Shown: piece by piece, positions 8,102 to 17,706 of the stretch
Layout: each line of letters begins with the position of its first letter
Numbering within the stretch: the first letter of the stretch is position 1
DNA from: Jiella flava
GTDB taxonomy: Bacteria; Pseudomonadota; Alphaproteobacteria; Rhizobiales; Rhizobiaceae
Length of the DNA stretch: 64,000 nucleotides
Direction: 5' to 3'
Assembly (NCBI RefSeq): GCF_017349315.1
Contig: NZ_JAFMPP010000010.1
Coordinates: forward strand, 1-64,000
Program-made: the position numbers and the translations under genes
The notes under the pieces: generated by a model
Databases searched by the model: none
Told to the model about the DNA's origin: nothing
Seen by the model: the letters and a program-made list of their open reading frames with translations, nothing else

Positions 8102-8671
8102 TCAGCGGGGCGCGCGCTTGGCCAAAATGCGCTGCAGCGTGCGCCGGTGCATCGACAGCCGCCGCGCCGTCTCGGAGACATTGCGATCGCACATCTCATA
8201 GACGCGCTGGATGTGTTCCCAACGCACCCGGTCAGCCGACATCGGATTGGCCGGCACTTCGACCTTAAAGCCCGCCGAACGCAGCAGCGCCGCGACCACG
8301 TCGTCCGCGTCGGCCGGCTTGGCCAGATAGTCGATCGCCCCCAGCTTCACTGCGGTCACAGCGGTGGCGATATTCCCGTAACCGGTCAACACGATGGCGC
8401 GGGCCTCGGGCCGCCGCTTCTGCAGTGCCGCCACGACGTCGAGACCATTGCCATCACCCAGCCGCATGTCGACGACGGCATGGGCCGGAGCGCTGCCTTC
8501 GACGTCGATAAGACCGGCAGCGATGCTGTCGGCAATACGGACACGAAAGCCGCGCTGGTCGAGCGCCCGGCTCATCCGCTGCAAAAACGGCCTGTCGTCG
8601 TCCACCAGAAGAAGGCTCGGGTCGGACACCGGCAGCGGGATTTCATTGAAATTCATCGAATGATCAAGCAT
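8102..8671 (-). CDS. actR: Redox response regulator ActR/RegA/PrrA
   Basis: DNA-binding response regulator controlling redox-responsive genes (respiration, carbon and nitrogen fixation in relatives) when phosphorylated by ActS/RegB. The 189-residue protein has a receiver domain with the acidic pocket VDDDRPF, the phosphoacceptor Asp68 in VVDMRLGDG, the threonine in VLTGYG and the lysine in AKPADADD. A Fis-type helix-turn-helix ends the protein (NVSETARRLSMHRRTLQRIL), the hallmark of RegA/ActR. The start may be ATG 8671 or 8656. The partner kinase lies about 400 bp upstream on the same strand, so the two may not share a transcript. Confidence 0.92.
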   Translation of the reverse strand: MLDHSMNFNEIPLPVSDPSLLLVDDDRPFLQRMSRALDQRGFRVRIADSIAAGLIDVEGSAPAHAVVDMRLGDGNGLDVVAALQKRRPEARAIVLTGYGNIATAVTAVKLGAIDYLAKPADADDVVAALLRSAGFKVEVPANPMSADRVRWEHIQRVYEMCDRNVSETARRLSMHRRTLQRILAKRAPR

Positions 8672-9077
8672 TCCTCAGCGCAGTCCTTCCACCCATACGT
8701 GTTTTCATTGCGTCGGAATTCATTTGCGTACTCTCGCCGCCGATCATTTGGCGGCATTCAAGCCCGTGCCGCTTCATTGGCGGTTCCGACGAGTGTGCTG
8801 AATCTACGCTGCGACTAAACGCCCAGATGCAGCAGGCGCGAACTAAATTCTAGTTGATAGCCATGAGAATTTTCTAAACCACTGGAACTTCTAGGACATT
8901 AGTTTTCACCGGCTCGCCTTTCCCGAGTGTTCGGCTGGTCGGCGACGCCCGCATCGGCGGTGGACGGTGAGTCGAATCTAACCTCATTGGTTGATTTCAA
9001 TTTGAATATGCACTTAAAAGATGTAGATTCCGTCCTTTCAATTCATCGAATTGAACTGATCTGTGATCACGCCTTTA
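8672..9077. other. Spacer between actS and actR
   Basis: No gene is supported. It contains a perfect AT-rich inverted repeat, TTCAATTC-ATC-GAATTGAA at 9037-9055, shortly after the actS stop, and a shorter one, AACTA-AATTC-TAGTT at 8841-8855. The spacer probably carries the actR promoter. Confidence 0.5.
9037..9055. repeat. Perfect 8-bp inverted repeat between actS and actR
   Basis: TTCAATTC and GAATTGAA flank a three-base spacer. With no T-run it is not a standard terminator. It could be an operator for actR or a transcript hairpin. Confidence 0.6.
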
Positions 9078-10412
9078 TCACTCCTCCGGACCACCGGCGA
9101 CATAGCTGGATCGCTTCCAGGCAATCTGCGCAACGGCTCCGCTGGTCGCGCGATTTTCGATGCGCACGTCGGCGCCGGAGCGTTGCAACAGCGTCATCGC
9201 GATGAACAAGCCGAGGCCAAGGCCGCCAGCGGTTCGCTGATCCCGCGTGTCCCTGCGGGAGATATACGGATCACCGATCCGATCGAGAACAGCCGGCGGA
9301 AAGCCGGGACCATCGTCGAGAACCTCGATCCACACCGATCCGGTATTCCAGCCGGCGCGGATCACAACGGCCGAGCGGGCGAAATCGACCGCATTTTCGA
9401 CGATGTTGCCGATGCCGTAGAGCACGGCCGCATTGCGCCGAGCCACCGGTTCCGGGCCCTCGCGCTCGATGATCTCCACCGTCACATCGACGCTGAAATG
9501 GCGATGCGGCTCAGCCACCTCGTCGAGCAGCGCCAAAAACGAGAGATTGGCAAGCTGGCTTTCGCTGCAGGCCGACAGGGACGCAAGCCGGCCGAGAATG
9601 GAACGGCAGCGTTCCGACTGCTCGACGAGGAGGATCACATCCTCAAAGAGCGGATCGTCTTCCAGGACCGAGCGCTTCATCTCCTTGGCGATCAAGGCGA
9701 TCGTCGATAAGGGCGTGCCGAGTTCATGGGCCGCGGCGGCGGCCAGTCCATCAAGGGCCGAGAGATGCTGCTCGCGCTGCAAGACCAGTTCCGTCGCCGA
9801 CAGCGCATCGGCCAGCGCCCGCGATTCCGCCGCGAGCCGATAGATATAGACCACGGCAAACACCAGGGTCGTCGCCAGGGCAAACCACAGGCCGCCGACA
9901 TATTCGGCCGGCAGGGTAAAGCCATTGGGAATCGGCCACGGCAGCGGATAGTGCACGGCGACCAGCACGCTCGTCGCCGCGACGGCGAGCCCGCTGATTG
10001 CGACGACGGTCAGCGGCGGCTGCGTCGCCGAGGCGATCACCGCCGGCACCACCAAGAAGACGATGAATGGATTGTGGATGCCGCCGGTCAGCATCAGCAA
10101 GCCGGTCGGCTGCAACACATCGAAGCTCAACACGGCAAACGACGCCGTTGCGGACAAACGGAAGCTGCCCGGAAAGCGGCCGGCAAGATAAAGGTTGAGC
10201 CCGGCCGACAGCCCGATCAGCGCGAGGCAGAGAAAGACGGGAAACGGCCAGACCAAAATCCACGCGACGAAGACGCAGGCCGCCGTCTGCCCGACCACTG
10301 ATAGCCAGCGCAGCCGGATCAAGGTCGCCAATCGCAAGCACTGGCTCTCGCGCATGCCTGGGATCACGCCAGGAGCCGCGGCGCGGCGGCGCTCGTCTGT
10401 CATACGGTCCAT
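9078..10412 (-). CDS. actS: Redox sensor histidine kinase ActS/RegB/PrrB
   Basis: Membrane sensor kinase that reads quinone-pool redox state and phosphorylates ActR. The 444-residue protein has about six membrane segments (roughly 30-195). It carries the family's quinone-site motif GGIHNPF (110-116), the H-box AAAHELGTPLSTI with His229, and the conserved redox-active cysteine (Cys269 in SERCRSIL). The ATPase domain has NIVENAVDFA, DDGPGFP and GGLGLGLFIA. These features separate it from generic kinases. It lies upstream of actR on the same strand. I saw no senC/prrC gene between them. Confidence 0.93.
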   Translation of the reverse strand: MDRMTDERRRAAAPGVIPGMRESQCLRLATLIRLRWLSVVGQTAACVFVAWILVWPFPVFLCLALIGLSAGLNLYLAGRFPGSFRLSATASFAVLSFDVLQPTGLLMLTGGIHNPFIVFLVVPAVIASATQPPLTVVAISGLAVAATSVLVAVHYPLPWPIPNGFTLPAEYVGGLWFALATTLVFAVVYIYRLAAESRALADALSATELVLQREQHLSALDGLAAAAAHELGTPLSTIALIAKEMKRSVLEDDPLFEDVILLVEQSERCRSILGRLASLSACSESQLANLSFLALLDEVAEPHRHFSVDVTVEIIEREGPEPVARRNAAVLYGIGNIVENAVDFARSAVVIRAGWNTGSVWIEVLDDGPGFPPAVLDRIGDPYISRRDTRDQRTAGGLGLGLFIAMTLLQRSGADVRIENRATSGAVAQIAWKRSSYVAGGPEE

Positions 10413-10688
10413 GGCACGTTCTCCACCTGTTCGACGATCGCGCGAATGAGATCACAGAACACGTTTACGAGTGGAGAACCAAGGCCCACTTGCGGCGACC
10501 GGGTGGCGCCGCGGCTGGGCGGATTTTCATAGCCAGCAATGCAAAGCACCGCCCGCGGGCTCGGAACGCGAGAGGGTTTCGGCCGCTTCTACGGACATGA
10601 CGTATCGGCAGTTTTAGAGCAGCCGCGGCCGTCGCGGTGCCAGCGGCACGCCGCCGCCGATACCCCCAAAGCCGAGAAGGAGACGATG

Positions 10689-11183
10689 ATGGCGATCGCC
10701 AATCTCAAGGACATCTACATCGACCAGCTGCAGGACATTTACAGCGCAAACACCCAGTCGGCCAAAGTCACCCGAGAACTGGCCGATGCGGCCCATGCCG
10801 CCGGCCTCCGCCACGCCCTCAAGGCAGGTGTCGAGGGGATCGAGGATGGCCGCAACGCGCTGCAGAGGATCATCACCGCCCATGGCGCCTCCCCGAGCGG
10901 GGAGTTCTGCAAGGGGATGGAAGGCCTGGTGAAGGAGGCAAGATCGCATGCGCTCGAGGAAGAGATCTCCGACAAGGATGCCCGCGACGCGATGATCATC
11001 ACCCAATATCAGCGCATGGCCCATTACGGTATCGCCGGCTATGGCTGCCTGCTTGCTTTCGCCAAACGCCTCGGTCTAGACGACGACGCGAAAACGCTGG
11101 AAGAGTGCCTGCGCGCGACCGCCCACGGCGACAAGACGATGAGCGAGCTCGCTGAGGGTAGCATCAACCAGGCCGCCGCCTGA
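10689..11183 (+). CDS. Ferritin-like DUF892 (YciE/YciF) protein
   Basis: Small cytoplasmic four-helix-bundle protein of the YciF-type DUF892 family, induced by stress in relatives; its reaction is not known. It starts MAIANLKDIYIDQLQDIYSAN, and the family pattern continues with ITQYQRMAHYGIAGYG near residues 105-120. Acidic residues and histidines fit a di-iron ferritin-like fold. The second of two adjacent ATGs (10689) is chosen because AAGGAG lies six bases before it; 10686 is the alternative. Length 164 residues, usual for the family. No operon partner. Confidence 0.85.
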   Translation: MAIANLKDIYIDQLQDIYSANTQSAKVTRELADAAHAAGLRHALKAGVEGIEDGRNALQRIITAHGASPSGEFCKGMEGLVKEARSHALEEEISDKDARDAMIITQYQRMAHYGIAGYGCLLAFAKRLGLDDDAKTLEECLRATAHGDKTMSELAEGSINQAAA

Positions 11184-11205
11184 CGGCTCGGTTTCGATGC
11201 AAGTG

Positions 11206-13698
11206 TCAACGGCGCGGCTTGGCCCGTGCCGTTGGCTTGGCATTCGCCGGATCTTCCGGCCATTCGTGTTTGGGATAGCGACCGCGCAGATCGGATCTGA
11301 CGTCCCGCCAGGAGCCGGCCCAAAACCCCGGGAGATCGCGGGTGACCTGGATCGGACGATGGGCGGGCGACAGGAGTTCCAAGGTCAGCGGCAAGCGGCC
11401 ATCGGCGATCGCCGGATGCACTGCGAGACCGAACAATTCCTGAACGCGGATCGCCAGCACCGGACGCTCGCCCTCGTATCGGATCGGAACGCGCGAGCCG
11501 GTCGGCGCTTCATAGTGGCTCGGCGCCAGATCGTCGAGCCGGCCAGCAAAGGCCGGTGGAACGAGACCCGTCAGCGCCGCGATCAAAACGCCCTCGGTCA
11601 GATCGCCAAAGCTCGACGCCCCTGGCGCATAGGGGAGCAGCCACGCCTCGACCGTCAGCGCCAGTGCCGCGTCGTTCATATGTGGCCAGGGTGGCCCCGA
11701 GACATCGGCCAGAAAGCGGAGGCGAGCGAGCAGCCGGCTCGCCTCCTTGCCGAAATCGAGCCGCTGCAATCCCAGCCGCCGGATCCCTTCGGCCAAGGCA
11801 GCGGCGACCCGCGCGTCAGCGGGCAGCGCCATCGGCACCGTTTCGACCGCCGCCCGCCCCAGCCACGTCGTGCGAGATGCCCGCACCGAGCGGCTCTGCG
11901 GCACGAAGGCGACGGTGTCATCTGTCGTCGCCTTGGCAGCGAGAATGCGATCGAGCGCCAGCTGGCCGAGCGCCGCCCCCGAAACGATCCTTCCGGCCGC
12001 AGCCGCGCCCTGGACCTCGACGGCGACCAGCACTTTTTCCCGCGCCAGCGACGTCGCCGGATCGAGCGCCCCGCCCCGGCCATTGCTCAGCGCGAACTGG
12101 CCGGGCGTCGGCTGGCGAAGCGCGATCCGATCGGGATAGCCGAGCGCCAGGATCGCGCCGATATCGCCATCGCTCGGCCAGCCGGCGCCGGAGCTCTTCT
12201 GTGCATCGCTCCGGCTCGTTGCCGCGATCCGGCCGGCGAGCGCCATCGCCTGTTTCGAGCGCGGATCGCGGCCTTGGCGCAGGCGACGCAGCCGGCTGTC
12301 GAGATCGACATCGGTCCCGCCGAGACCGCGTTCGGTCACGAGAACGGCGAGTTCGGCCGCCGTGCGGCGATCCTCCGCGTCGGCCGCAGCGACCATGTGG
12401 GCGAGCCGCGGCGGCAGCGGCAATCGACGCATCGCCTGCCCAGCCGGGGTCAGCCGCTGCATGTCGTCGAGCGCGCCGAGATCGGCCAGCAGCTTTGCCG
12501 CTTCCTTCACCGCAGCCTGCGGTGGTGGATCAAGCAGCCGCAGCTGCGCCGGATCGTTGACGCCCCAGGCCGCGCAATCGAGCAGCAGGCCCGACAGATC
12601 CGTCGCCAGGATTTCCGGCCGATCGAAGGCGTCGAGCGCCGCCGTCTGCTCGGCCCGCCAGAGGCGGATGGCGGTGCCAGGTTCGGTCCGGCCGGCACGG
12701 CCGGCGCGCTGATCGGCCGAGGCGCGCGACACGCGGACGGTTTCCAGCCGCGTCAGGCCGGTCTCAGGTTCGAAGGCGGGACGCCGCTTGAGGCCCGAAT
12801 CGATGACGATCCGCACGCCTTCGATGGTCAGCGAGGTCTCGGCGATATCGGTTGCCAGCACCACCTTGCGGATGCCGGCCGGCGCCGGGCGGACCGCCTT
12901 GTCCTGATCGCTTGCATCGAGCGCGCCATAGAGCGGCGCCAGCAGGACGTTGGCCGCAAGCACCGGCTGCAGACGCTCGGCGACCCGGCGGATCTCTTTT
13001 TGCCCTGGCAAAAAGACGAGAATGCTGCCGGTCTCCTCGGCGAGCGCTGCGCGCACGGCCGCGACCACCGCATCCTCGACGGCAACCGTGCCGGGCCGGT
13101 CGCGATGCCGGATGGTGACCGGAAAGGCGCGGCCCTTGCTTTCGACCACCGGCGCGTCGTCCAGCAGCGCGGCGACCTTGGCGCCGTCAAGCGTTGCCGA
13201 CATCACGACAAGCTTCAGATCGTCGCGCAAGGCCGTGGCGACCTCAATGGCGAGCGCCAAGCCGAAATCGCCGTCGAGCGAGCGCTCGTGAAACTCGTCG
13301 AAAATCACCGCATCGACGCCGGCAAGCTCCGGATCGTCGAGAATCATGCGGGTGAAAACGCCCTCGGTGACGACCTCGATGCGGGTTTTCGCCGAAACCT
13401 TGGTATCGAGCCGCATGCGCCAACCGACGGTCTCGCCGACCGCTTCGCCCAGAAGCTCGGCCATGCGCCGGGCGGCCGCCCGCGCGGCCAGCCGACGCGG
13501 CTCGATCAGAATCACCCGGCCGGCGATCCCGTCGCTTACGAGATGCAGCGGCACCAGCGTCGTCTTGCCGGCGCCGGGCGGTGCAACCAGCACCACGCGG
13601 CCATGGGAAAGAAGCGCGGCAGAGAGATCGCACAACACCTGGATGACAGGAAGCGAATCGACGCCGGCCGGAAGCTTCGGCTTGGCCCCCGCCGTCAT
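11206..13698 (-). CDS. hrpB: ATP-dependent helicase HrpB
   Basis: DEAH/RHA-family helicase of 830 residues; its cellular role is poorly defined. The Walker A motif is APPGAGKTT (39-47), motif II is DEFHE (in VIFDEFHERSLDGDFG), motif III VMSATLDG, and motif VI DQRAGRAGRTEPG. The C-terminal half carries the HrpB-specific region with the typical end (WAGSWRDVRSDLRGRYPKHEWPEDP). Length is normal. Its start overlaps the stop of the upstream ABC ATPase gene by four bases (ATGA), so it is probably translated from the ABC operon mRNA although no functional link is known. Confidence 0.95.
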   Translation of the reverse strand: MTAGAKPKLPAGVDSLPVIQVLCDLSAALLSHGRVVLVAPPGAGKTTLVPLHLVSDGIAGRVILIEPRRLAARAAARRMAELLGEAVGETVGWRMRLDTKVSAKTRIEVVTEGVFTRMILDDPELAGVDAVIFDEFHERSLDGDFGLALAIEVATALRDDLKLVVMSATLDGAKVAALLDDAPVVESKGRAFPVTIRHRDRPGTVAVEDAVVAAVRAALAEETGSILVFLPGQKEIRRVAERLQPVLAANVLLAPLYGALDASDQDKAVRPAPAGIRKVVLATDIAETSLTIEGVRIVIDSGLKRRPAFEPETGLTRLETVRVSRASADQRAGRAGRTEPGTAIRLWRAEQTAALDAFDRPEILATDLSGLLLDCAAWGVNDPAQLRLLDPPPQAAVKEAAKLLADLGALDDMQRLTPAGQAMRRLPLPPRLAHMVAAADAEDRRTAAELAVLVTERGLGGTDVDLDSRLRRLRQGRDPRSKQAMALAGRIAATSRSDAQKSSGAGWPSDGDIGAILALGYPDRIALRQPTPGQFALSNGRGGALDPATSLAREKVLVAVEVQGAAAAGRIVSGAALGQLALDRILAAKATTDDTVAFVPQSRSVRASRTTWLGRAAVETVPMALPADARVAAALAEGIRRLGLQRLDFGKEASRLLARLRFLADVSGPPWPHMNDAALALTVEAWLLPYAPGASSFGDLTEGVLIAALTGLVPPAFAGRLDDLAPSHYEAPTGSRVPIRYEGERPVLAIRVQELFGLAVHPAIADGRLPLTLELLSPAHRPIQVTRDLPGFWAGSWRDVRSDLRGRYPKHEWPEDPANAKPTARAKPRR

Positions 13699-14402
13699 AC
13701 CGTCGTCCCCTCCCCGGAACCGATCTCGACAAGGGCGCTGCCGGCGGCTTGTGCATCGGCCGGATCGTGCGTCACGAGCACCGCCGGAATTTTCCGCGCG
13801 CGGATCGTCTGGAAGACGAGATCCCGGATTGTCGCGCGCAGATCCTGATCAAGGCGCGCGAACGGCTCGTCGAGCAGCAAGGCCTCCGGCTTGGCGAGCA
13901 ACGTCCGCGCCAGCGCAACCCGCGCCGCCTGGCCGCCGGACAGTGTTGCGGGATCGCGGGAAAAATGGCCGGCGAGCCCGACGTCGCTCAGCATCGCCTC
14001 GGCTGCCGCGCGCCGCTGGCGGCTGCCTTTGACATTTGCCGGTAAGGCAAACAGCAGATTGTCGCCAACCGACATGTGCGGCAAGAGCAGCGCATCCTGG
14101 AACAGTAGCCCAACGCGCCGGCACCGCGGTGGCAGCAGCGTGAGATCGCGGCCGTTCAGGCACACGCGGCCGACAGCCTCGAAAGCCGGGTCGAGGAAGC
14201 CCGCGACAAAGGCGAAGAGCGTCGACTTGCCGGAACCGGACGGTCCCATCACGGTCAGGGTGTCACCCGGTGCGACGCGATGGTCGAGGGCGAGCAGCTG
14301 GCGCCCGGCCAACCGGATCGCGACGCGATCGAGGACCAGTCCATCGGTTGATGGCGGCACGGCATCGCCGCGCGGCGAAGAAGAAGCCTGTTGGTCGATC
14401 AT
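13695..14402 (-). CDS. ABC transporter ATP-binding protein, YnjD/ThiQ-like
   Basis: ATPase subunit of an importer, 235 residues. Walker A GPSGSGKST, signature LSGGQAARVALART, Walker B EALLLDEPFARLD and the switch histidine in LVTHDPADA are all present. Similarity is to ThiQ and YnjD. It overlaps the permease gene upstream and hrpB downstream by four bases each, so the operon reads binding protein, permease, ATPase, hrpB. The substrate is not known; a thiamine-like ligand is only a possibility. Confidence 0.88.
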   Translation of the reverse strand: MIDQQASSSPRGDAVPPSTDGLVLDRVAIRLAGRQLLALDHRVAPGDTLTVMGPSGSGKSTLFAFVAGFLDPAFEAVGRVCLNGRDLTLLPPRCRRVGLLFQDALLLPHMSVGDNLLFALPANVKGSRQRRAAAEAMLSDVGLAGHFSRDPATLSGGQAARVALARTLLAKPEALLLDEPFARLDQDLRATIRDLVFQTIRARKIPAVLVTHDPADAQAAGSALVEIGSGEGTTV

Positions 14403-16207
14403 CGCGGCTTCATGGCGCCTCGCCGCCGCAAGAGCAAGCGCGGAAGGCTCCCCGACAGGCTGAAGGCGAGGAAAGGCAGGAGCATCTGCAACAGTGCATA
14501 AGCCCCGATCACCCGGCGATTGCCGCCCGAGGCGAGCGCCACGGCCTCGGTGGTGATCGTCGGCAGACGACCCGCACCGATCAGAATGGTCGGCAGATAT
14601 TGGCCGACCGAGGTCGCAATGCCGATGGCAAGCGCTGTCAGAACCGGCCGGGTGAGCATCGGCAGGCGGACACGGAACAGCGTTCGGATCGGACCGTGAC
14701 CGAGGCTCGCGGCGATCTGCTCATAGCGCGGATCGAGGGCGAACCATGGGTCGGCGAGCGCCAAGGCGACGTATGGCGCGACGAAAATGAGATGCACCCC
14801 GGACAGCATCAGGATCGAGGGTTCGAGCCGCAACGCCAGGATCGTCACCTGCAGACCAGAGACGAAGGCGATTTGCGGGACGATCAGCGGCAGATAGATC
14901 AGTGCGGCCACCAGCGGCGGCAGACGCAGCTTTTGTCCGGCCGCGGCCCCGAACTGGCGCCGCCGCGCCTCCAGCAGGACCACCACCAGTCCAAGCGCTG
15001 CCGTTGCCGATGCAATCGCCACGATAAAGCTCGTCGCCATCGGCCCACCCAGCGAGGTGATAACGCGGCTCCAAGTCGAAAAATTGAAGCTCGGCGGAAA
15101 AATATCGGGAAACGACCAGAAGCCCGCGATCGACCATAAACTTAGCCATACGAGGCCAAAGGCCACCGCCCCGCCGGCAAGCGCCACCGGCACCGCCGAT
15201 AGCAGCCGGAGCCAATGATCCTCTGCCAAACGCCGGCCGCCGATCCCGATACGATGGCGCAGACGGGCCGCGAGCCGCTCACCGCAGAGCCACAGGACCA
15301 GCACGAGGCCAGTGACGAGAAGCTGCAGGACGGCGCCGGCCGATGCCATGAAGTGCAAGGAAAGGTCCGGATCGTTCATCCAGGTGACCAGCCGCACCGC
15401 CAGCGGGGCCGGCGTCGACGGGCCAAGGATCAATGCGACATCGACGACACCCGACGCATAGGCCGCGACCGCCAGCACCGGCAGACGGATCTGCCGGTAA
15501 ACACCCGGCCAGACCGCCAGCAGAAAGCCGAGAATACGGCCATGGCCGAGCGAGGCAGACAGCCGCATGCGGCGCGTTGGGTCCGCCTGCGGCAGCGCGG
15601 CAAAAGCGACGAGGATGAGAAACGGCATCTCCTTGGCGACCAGCCCGGCCATCATCGCGAGACCCCACGGATCACCGATGATGAGAAGATCGGGCGGGCG
15701 ATCGAAACCGAAGATCCTGGCGAGGACGCGAAAGATCAGCCCGGACGGTGCGATCAAAAAGGCGAGGCCGAAGGCCGCGGCCGCATGCGGCACCGCCAGC
15801 AGCGGCGCCAGCGCCCGTTGCGCCAGGCGGTGACCGGCGGTGTCGTAAAACGCCGCCAGAAACAGGGCGACGCCGACCACCGCGACGGCGGTGGTGATCA
15901 GGCCGCTCGCCAGCGAAAGCAGCACGGATGTGACGAGGCCCGGCTCGGCGAGAAGGGCGCGCACCGGCTCGAGCGACAGCGCCCGCCCGCCGAGCGCCGG
16001 CATATAGCCGAAGGCCGGCAGCAAGACGCCGATCAAACCGATCCCCACCGGCACGGCAAACAGCGCGGCGATGCCGTAGACGACCAACGCCGCGCCATGA
16101 CGCGGGAGCCCAGGAAAACCTGCGCTCTTATTCTGATGCTCCCTAAGCGCAGTCGACGACCGCACGCCAAAAAGCTTCAGTGCCTTGGGACTGACGGAAT
16201 GCGGCAA
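14399..16207 (-). CDS. ABC transporter permease, fused double-unit YnjC type
   Basis: Inner-membrane permease of 602 residues, about twice the usual length, because two permease units are fused in one chain, as in YnjC, FbpB or ThiP. About twelve membrane segments are visible. EAA-loop-like sequences occur in both halves (RRMRLSASLGHGRILGF in the first; YEQIAASLGHGPIRTLF in the second). It partners the binding protein encoded just upstream (72-bp gap) and the ATPase just downstream (four-base overlap). The first ATG at 16207 has a weak ribosome binding site, so the true start may be slightly later. Confidence 0.88.
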   Translation of the reverse strand: MPHSVSPKALKLFGVRSSTALREHQNKSAGFPGLPRHGAALVVYGIAALFAVPVGIGLIGVLLPAFGYMPALGGRALSLEPVRALLAEPGLVTSVLLSLASGLITTAVAVVGVALFLAAFYDTAGHRLAQRALAPLLAVPHAAAAFGLAFLIAPSGLIFRVLARIFGFDRPPDLLIIGDPWGLAMMAGLVAKEMPFLILVAFAALPQADPTRRMRLSASLGHGRILGFLLAVWPGVYRQIRLPVLAVAAYASGVVDVALILGPSTPAPLAVRLVTWMNDPDLSLHFMASAGAVLQLLVTGLVLVLWLCGERLAARLRHRIGIGGRRLAEDHWLRLLSAVPVALAGGAVAFGLVWLSLWSIAGFWSFPDIFPPSFNFSTWSRVITSLGGPMATSFIVAIASATAALGLVVVLLEARRRQFGAAAGQKLRLPPLVAALIYLPLIVPQIAFVSGLQVTILALRLEPSILMLSGVHLIFVAPYVALALADPWFALDPRYEQIAASLGHGPIRTLFRVRLPMLTRPVLTALAIGIATSVGQYLPTILIGAGRLPTITTEAVALASGGNRRVIGAYALLQMLLPFLAFSLSGSLPRLLLRRRGAMKPR

Positions 16208-16279
16208 GAATCATCACTTTCAGAAGACCAATCGAGCGGGACGCCCGCGCAAGCAAGATCGTCCTGACTAGCCGTCCCC

Positions 16280-17500
16280 TCAACTGCCGTAGCGATGCTT
16301 CCATTCGGTCTCGATGCGCGTCATCCAGGACGGATGCGGCTCCGGCAGCACCGGGCCGAGCTTCGAGGGCGGCAAGGTGGCGACGCCCCGGTCGATCTTG
16401 GCGAAGGCCTCGCGGTCCTTGGCCGGCAGCTTGTCCATCGCCAGGATCGTCGGATCGCCCCAATAGCGCGGATCTTCCTTGCGCAGCTGCGCCTCGGGCG
16501 AGATCAGGAAATTGGCGACGACCTTTGCCGCTGCCTTGGCGCTCGAATTATACGGAATCGCGACGAAATGGGTGTTGCCGAGCGTGCCATTCGGAAAAAC
16601 GAAGGAGCGCACGGTGTCCGGCAGCTCGCCGGCCTCGATCGCTGACGAGGCTTCGGCCGGGTTGAAGGCGAAGATGATGCCGAGCTCGCCGTCGGCGAGA
16701 AGCTGCTTCATCGCCGGATAGGACTTCGGATGGTCGCGCCCCTGGCGCCAGAGCACCGGCTGGACAGCATCGAGCCAGTCCCACAGTGGCTTCGTCACGG
16801 TCTCGAAATTCGCCACGTCGACGGGCTTTTGCAGTACCGATGGATCGGCGACCGTTTCCAGCAAAACCTGCTTCAGGAAGCTCGAACCGATGAAGTCCGG
16901 CGGAGCCGGATAGGAAAACTGGCCGGGATGCTGCTTCGTCCAGGCCAAGAGCGCATCGGCGGATTTCGGCATGTCGGCCACGGGCCCCGTGCGGGCGGTA
17001 TCGGCGAAGAACACCAGCTTGGCCGCGCCCCAGGGCGATTCCTGCCCCTTGGTCGGCAAGGTGAAGTCGACGGAGATCGTCGGATTGGCGGTATCGACAT
17101 ATTTCCAGTTCGGCAGCGTTGTCGCAAAGCCCTTGGACAGCAGTCCCTGCTTCTGCATCGCGGCAAAGTTTTCGCCGTTGATCCAGATCAGATCAATCGA
17201 ACCGTGGTCGTTCTTGCCCGCCGCCTTTTCGGCGACGACGGTCGAGACCGCATCGGCGGTGTCGTTCAGCTTGACGTGCTTCAGCGTGATCTGAAAGCGC
17301 TTCTTCACCTCGCTGCTGACCCAGTCGATATAGTCGTTGATGGTCTCAGAGCCGCCCCAAGCATCGAAATAAACGGTCTTGCCCTTGGCCGCGGCGAGTG
17401 TGGACTGCCAATCGTTCGCTTTGATAGCGTCGGCATTGGCGCGCGCACCGAGCAGCAGGCTGGCTGCCATGACCATTGCGACAATTCGTAACTGAACCAT
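16280..17500 (-). CDS. ABC transporter substrate-binding protein, YnjB-like
   Basis: Periplasmic solute-binding protein of 406 residues for the YnjBCD-type importer. The ATG at 17500 is chosen because AGGAGG precedes it and it opens a signal peptide (MVQLRIVAMVMAASLLLGA, cut near ANA); the frame could extend another 52 codons upstream but without signal character. The mature part begins with a KGKTVYFDAWGGSETINDYI stretch typical of this family and ends in a basic tail. The ligand is unknown. I looked for a TPP riboswitch upstream and found only an unconvincing resemblance. Confidence 0.88.
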   Translation of the reverse strand: MVQLRIVAMVMAASLLLGARANADAIKANDWQSTLAAAKGKTVYFDAWGGSETINDYIDWVSSEVKKRFQITLKHVKLNDTADAVSTVVAEKAAGKNDHGSIDLIWINGENFAAMQKQGLLSKGFATTLPNWKYVDTANPTISVDFTLPTKGQESPWGAAKLVFFADTARTGPVADMPKSADALLAWTKQHPGQFSYPAPPDFIGSSFLKQVLLETVADPSVLQKPVDVANFETVTKPLWDWLDAVQPVLWRQGRDHPKSYPAMKQLLADGELGIIFAFNPAEASSAIEAGELPDTVRSFVFPNGTLGNTHFVAIPYNSSAKAAAKVVANFLISPEAQLRKEDPRYWGDPTILAMDKLPAKDREAFAKIDRGVATLPPSKLGPVLPEPHPSWMTRIETEWKHRYGS

Positions 17501-17706
17501 ATCGCCTCCTCGGCATTTTCTTCGCCGGCTCGAAATGTCCGACTCCTCATCAGGTTCGTTCGATCGCGGCATATGTTTCCGATCGTCGTGAGCCCGATCA
17601 TCACATGAGGCAGGCTGATGCCAACGCCCCTCAGTTCCGCTATTGAGAAGAGGCAAGCAGACGATTCAACCGGCAGATTCGCCGATCGTCTTAGGAGACG
17701 CGACAG

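Noticed and set aside
8841-8855. AACTA-AATTC-TAGTT inverted repeat in the actS-actR spacer
   Set aside because: Only five paired bases, expected by chance at this length.
11197-13848. 883-codon plus-strand frame opposite hrpB
   Set aside because: Low-complexity Arg/Gly/His-rich translation without domains; hrpB on the other strand is complete.
17501-17660. GAACCTGAT...GCCGGCGAAG upstream of the YnjB-like gene, resembling the 3' part of a TPP riboswitch
   Set aside because: The CUGAGA motif, the UAAU loop and the GCGNAGGGA end are all missing or altered, so a functional thiamine riboswitch is not supported.
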